DNA from: Nanobdellota archaeon
Lineage (GTDB): Archaea > Nanobdellota > Nanobdellia > Woesearchaeales > JAUYGA01
Assembly (NCBI GenBank): GCA_030690755.1
Contig: JAUYGA010000146.1
Span: 1 to 8,459, forward strand
DNA length: 8,459 nucleotides
Direction of reading: 5' to 3'
Shown: one piece after another, positions 6,391-8,459 of the stretch
How positions within the stretch are numbered: the stretch's first letter is position 1
How the letters are laid out: the number at the start of each line of letters is the position of its first letter
Notes under the pieces: generated by a model
Database searches by the model: none
What the model was told of the DNA's origin: nothing
What the model saw: only the letters and a program-made list of their open reading frames with translations
Position numbers and translations under genes: made by a program

Positions 6391-6804
6391 TGAACGCGTT
6401 TTTTGTGAAAGCCTCACTTCGCTTTGCTTAGTTCATTCACAAAGTTCGTTTGGGTTGCCATCGATTTGGCTCGTCGCTGTTTTTGTCGACGTATCGTTGA
6501 AACCGTCAGGGTTGCACCCTAGACGTTACCCGCCTTAGTGTGGGACATCAATGACTAGCGAGTCTCACTTCGTTCGACAAGTCACTGAGTCCCACTCCAG
6601 ATGTTCGCTCACTTTAACGACAGATAGCGAACGTCGTGCGGGCTTGTCCCGCACCTCTTTTGACGCGCCTTTTGTAAAACACGCAAAATCGAAGATTTTG
6701 GTGTCCTGAAAATTGCATTTTCATGAGGCGCGGGGCATCCCCATCAACTCTTTTAATGTCTAAGTTAAAGGAGCCTCATAAATTGATGGCAACCTTTGCG
6801 TTCA
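6391..6804. ncRNA. Structured RNA-like element, copy 2, expanded
   Basis: The architecture is that of copy 1. P1 is TGAACGC/GCGTTCA (6391-6397 with 6798-6804). P2 contains TTTGTGAA/TTCACAAA (6402-6409 with 6436-6443). P3 is a 15-bp stem with one G-T pair (6453-6467 with 6780-6794), leaving TTT between the 3' arms. Core blocks 6475-6501 and 6745-6774 match copy 1. Between them are about 243 bases where copy 1 has 22, with AGGGT/ACCCT (6508-6520), GTGGGAC/GTCCCAC (6540-6546, 6589-6595), GTTCGCT/AGCGAAC (6603-6609, 6626-6632), GTGCGGG/CCCGCAC (6636-6654), CGCGCCT/AGGCGCG (6664-6670, 6726-6732) enclosing AAAATC/GATTTT and TGAAAAT/ATTTTCA, and GGGG/CCCC (6732-6742). It fills most of the 645-base gap between divergent genes. 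No frame here looks coding. Confidence 0.5.
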
Positions 6805-6860
6805 TAAAAACTAATATGTGAGATCTTTTGCTTGTTTTCATTTTGAAATGACAATAAAGC

Positions 6861-6868
6861 TTAATAAA
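6861..6868 (+). promoter_or_regulatory. Possible TATA box of the nucleotidyltransferase-HEPN gene
   Basis: TTAATAAA is part of a tandem AATAAAGC repeat (6853-6860, 6863-6870). A transcript start near 6890 would give a leader of about 27 bases ending in AAGGTGA. Confidence 0.35.
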
Positions 6869-6905
6869 GCTCGTTCGGTTAATTTTGTCAGCAGGGGTTA
6901 ATTAC

Positions 6906-6912
6906 AAGGTGA
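6906..6912 (+). promoter_or_regulatory. Ribosome-binding site AAGGTGA deciding a TTG start
   Basis: AAGGTGA is a full match to the archaeal Shine-Dalgarno consensus and lies four bases before TTG 6917. The first in-frame ATG (6956) has no such site, and the GTG inside the motif leads to a stop after two codons, so TTG is the best start. Confidence 0.7.
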
Positions 6913-6916
6913 AAAA

Positions 6917-7720
6917 TTGAAATTTGACATAGACAGGAAACCAAATCCTAATGTGATGCATTATGGAACAAAAGATATTGATATAGCTTATGATTTCTCT
7001 AAAAAAATTTATAAGGAGTTTGGAAATTTTCTAAGAGCAATAATACTTTTTGGCGCAGCTGCAAGGAGAACTTCAACAGAAAGCGGCGATGTTGACATAC
7101 TCATAATAATAGATGACACAACAATGGTCCTCAGTCAAGAGGTTGTTGAAGCATACAGGATAATAACTGAAAAGTTAATTGTTCAAACATCTCAAAGATT
7201 GCATATCACAACAATAAAATTCACAGATTTCTGGGAATATGTAAAGATTTCAGATCCTATTGCAATAAATATTCTTCGAGATGGGGTTGCACTAGTTGAT
7301 ACTGGATTTTTTGACCCTCTCCAGATGCTTCTTCGTCAGGGAAGGATAAGACCTTCAAGAGAGGCAATGTGGGCATATTATACAAGAGCGCCTGCAACAC
7401 TTCACAATTCAAAATGGCACATAATTCAGGCGACCATAGATCTGTACTGGGCAATGATTGATGCATCTCATGCAGCATTGATGAAAATAGGCGAGGTTCC
7501 TGCCAGTCCGATACATGTTCCTGACCTTCTGACTGATAAGTTTGTCAAGCATAACAAACTGGAAAAACAGTATGTCAAATATATGGAAGAGTTCTACACT
7601 TTGTACAAGAAGATAACTCATAGGGAAATAAAAGAAATCAAAGGAGAAGACTATGACAGATATCACCGGAATGCCAAGATGTTTGTTGATAGGATGAGAA
7701 AGCTGATAGATGAGAAATAA
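6917..7720 (+). CDS. Nucleotidyltransferase-HEPN-like fusion protein
   Basis: The protein has 267 residues starting at TTG 6917. Residues about 22-105 form a pol-beta-type nucleotidyltransferase fold: ILFGAAARRTSTESGDVDILI matches the G-S-x10-D-x-D signature with D58 and D60 present, but the usual Ser after the Gly is A47. The strand expected to carry the third carboxylate reads RLHITTIKF (residues 94-102) with no Asp or Glu. Residues about 145-265 are a helical HEPN-like region with RAPATLH (R157, H163), HNSKWHIIQATIDLYWAMIDASHAALM, and a basic last helix. In MNT-HEPN pairs the MNT can AMPylate and silence a HEPN RNase; here both are one chain. The altered residues suggest weakened catalysis or a sensing role. 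An aminoglycoside-nucleotidyltransferase-like enzyme is the alternative. Confidence 0.75.
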   Translation: MKFDIDRKPNPNVMHYGTKDIDIAYDFSKKIYKEFGNFLRAIILFGAAARRTSTESGDVDILIIIDDTTMVLSQEVVEAYRIITEKLIVQTSQRLHITTIKFTDFWEYVKISDPIAINILRDGVALVDTGFFDPLQMLLRQGRIRPSREAMWAYYTRAPATLHNSKWHIIQATIDLYWAMIDASHAALMKIGEVPASPIHVPDLLTDKFVKHNKLEKQYVKYMEEFYTLYKKITHREIKEIKGEDYDRYHRNAKMFVDRMRKLIDEK

Positions 7721-7827
7721 TGAAAATTGAGATTTTTGATAAGTATTACTCCTAGCATTGTTCAAAAAAACAAAATAATTCTTTAAAAAATAAAAATTAT
7801 AAAGATCCAACAATTGCTCTAACTGCT

Positions 7828-8118
7828 TTAAGCATAGATTTCTTTCTTCTCTATGAAAGCAAGATTTCTTTTCTTAAGCATGCTTGTAAGATCCTTAATC
7901 ATGTTGCCTGAGTAAAGGACATTCAGCTCGTCATTTTTGGCAATGTTTTCAAACTCATCAATAGAGCTGATGATTTGTCTCATGTCATTATCTATAAATT
8001 CAAATTCTTTTGTGCTTCCATTAAAAAAGACCACTTGTCTTCCATTGGACATTACATCATCTATTATTAGTCTTTTCTGGCCCGGTAGGTATGGCCATAA
8101 CACTAGTTTTTTACTCAT
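7828..8118 (-). CDS. Small conserved-looking protein of unknown function
   Basis: The product is 96 residues from ATG 8118. An in-frame upstream ATG at 8169 is rejected because GGGAGGG (8132-8126) lies seven bases before 8118 and the extra codons overlap the TATA box. I recognise no family. The N-terminus is compact and beta-rich (KKLVLWPYLPGQKRLII, then GRQVVFFNGSTKEFEFID), followed by acidic helices (MRQIISSIDEFENIAKNDEL) and a basic helix (MIKDLTSMLKKRNLAFIEKK). It has no cysteines, signal peptide or membrane segment. The size and charge pattern suit a soluble regulator or adaptor, but no function is claimed. The start lies within about 150 bases of structured element 3 on the opposite side. 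Confidence 0.72.
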   Translation of the reverse strand: MSKKLVLWPYLPGQKRLIIDDVMSNGRQVVFFNGSTKEFEFIDNDMRQIISSIDEFENIAKNDELNVLYSGNMIKDLTSMLKKRNLAFIEKKEIYA

Positions 8119-8158
8119 TTTATTACCCTCCCAATTTTTTTTAAGGATTAATATTCGG

Positions 8159-8166
8159 TATATATA
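8159..8166 (-). promoter_or_regulatory. TATA box of the 96-residue protein gene
   Basis: TATATATA is self-complementary. Leftward, it places a transcript start near 8136, just before GGGAGGG, for a leader of about 18 bases. That is a well-formed archaeal promoter. Confidence 0.55.
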
Positions 8167-8180
8167 CATTTAGCATATGA

Positions 8181-8200
8181 GGTATATACCCTATATAGGG
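8181..8200. promoter_or_regulatory. Two overlapping perfect palindromes beside a promoter
   Basis: GGTATATACC (8181-8190) and CCCTATATAGGG (8189-8200) are both perfect and share two bases. GGTATATA also occurs at 8157-8164 over the TATA box. They could be operator sites for the minus-strand gene, or a BRE/TATA pair starting transcription rightward into structured element 3. Confidence 0.45.
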
Positions 8201-8230
8201 GGTTTTATGTGGCTTTTATAGTCGATTAGT

Positions 8231-8249
8231 GATTTGAATTTTTCAAATC
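8231..8249. other. Perfect 8-bp hairpin before structured element 3
   Basis: GATTTGAA and TTCAAATC flank a TTT loop. A weaker pair TCAGA/TCTGA (8250-8254, 8268-8272) with a T-rich loop follows. It may be part of the 5' portion of the element or a terminator for transcription from the left. Confidence 0.4.
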
Positions 8250-8271
8250 TCAGATGCTTTTTTTCATTCTG

Positions 8272-8433
8272 AAAGCCAAAGCTGTGTCTGGCTCGTTTTT
8301 CGCCATGCCGCCGACAAACACTTGCTGTTTCTCTAATAATTGAACCCTCCTCTCATGGAATCTCCGTCGGGTTCTGGCTGTTTATTATGAATGTGTTTGT
8401 ATAATTGGCGGCATACGCCACAGCTTTGGCTTT
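8272..8433. ncRNA. Structured RNA-like element, copy 3
   Basis: P1 is a perfect 15-bp inverted repeat (8272-8286 with 8419-8433). P2 is TGGC/GCCA (8289-8292, 8302-8305) around a T-rich loop. P3 has two segments, TGCCGCC/GGCGGCA (8306-8312, 8407-8413) and ACAAACAC/GTGTTTGT (8314-8321, 8393-8400), separated by a bulge. Four bases join the 3' arms of P3 and P1. The core has GAACCC/GGGTTC (8342-8347, 8369-8374) enclosing a short hairpin. GCTGTTT...TTGAACC resembles the 5' core block of copies 1 and 2, but the 3' block is barely recognisable, so membership rests mainly on architecture. Confidence 0.45.
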
Positions 8434-8459
8434 TATAGATTTTATAGAAGTAACTTAAT

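Noticed and set aside
6027..6431. Plus-strand open frame of 134 codons, rich in Phe, Leu and Ser
   Set aside because: It lies opposite the Fis-like gene and its promoter. The composition is what the reverse complement of Lys/Glu-rich coding sequence gives.
6391..6804. RNase P RNA, SRP RNA or a group II intron as the identity of element 2
   Set aside because: I saw no ACAGNAA/GAGGAAAGTC-like RNase P cores, no SRP tetraloop region and no intron domain V or reverse transcriptase. A short paralogue (element 1) also argues against RNase P.
7409..7813. Minus-strand open frame of 134 codons
   Set aside because: Antisense to the nucleotidyltransferase-HEPN gene, which has clear motifs and a strong ribosome-binding site.
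8300..8370. Short minus-strand coding frame through element 3
   Set aside because: It is bounded by stops, lacks a credible start and lies within the inverted-repeat structure.

Overview
The window looks archaeal, most likely from an uncultivated small-genome lineage; DPANN is a guess from style, not proven. It is AT-rich and uses AGA/AGG for arginine and ATA for isoleucine heavily. Several starts have a TATA-like box 25-35 bases upstream. One start fits a leaderless mRNA, another is a TTG behind a perfect AGGTGA ribosome-binding site, and T-runs follow a gene as in archaeal termination. No rRNA, tRNA, CRISPR array, transposase or integrase was seen.

Layout. 1-1628 (-) is a GHKL/Hsp90-like ATPase whose C-terminus lies outside the window. 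It diverges from 1777-3834 (+), a TIM-barrel protein with what looks like the complete metal-ligand set of endonuclease IV and an insertion of about 250 residues. 4044-4457 (-) is a Gly/Ser/Met-rich low-complexity protein. 4902-5528 (+) is a two-gene operon resembling a toxin-antitoxin module: a small DUF4258/MqsR-like protein, then a YgiT-type zinc ribbon fused to a SpoVT/AbrB domain. 5552-6271 (-) is a regulator with two Fis-type helix-turn-helix domains and no AAA+ ATPase domain. 6917-7720 (+) is a fused nucleotidyltransferase-HEPN-like protein with an altered active site. 7828-8118 (-) is a small unknown protein.

The most unusual content is between the genes. Three regions (3859-4022, 6391-6804, 8272-8433) share one predicted architecture: a long closing stem P1, a side hairpin P2, a second long stem P3, about 3-4 bases between the 3' arms of P3 and P1, and a T-rich core inside P3. 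The stem sequences differ completely among the three, but core blocks are strongly conserved between the first two (20 of 27 bases in one block, 24 of 25 conserved-position bases in another) and weakly in the third. Conserved core with replaced but still-paired stems is what a structured RNA family would show, so I propose an undescribed RNA or RNA-like mobile element family with three copies here. The copy at 6391-6804 is about 250 bases longer, with at least six extra hairpins and a second copy of the 3' core block.

Apart from the toxin-antitoxin-like pair, the genes do not form an evident pathway. Two putative RNA/nucleotide-active stress modules (the pair and the HEPN-like protein) near a DNA-binding regulator and the repeated elements suggest an accessory region, but that is inference.
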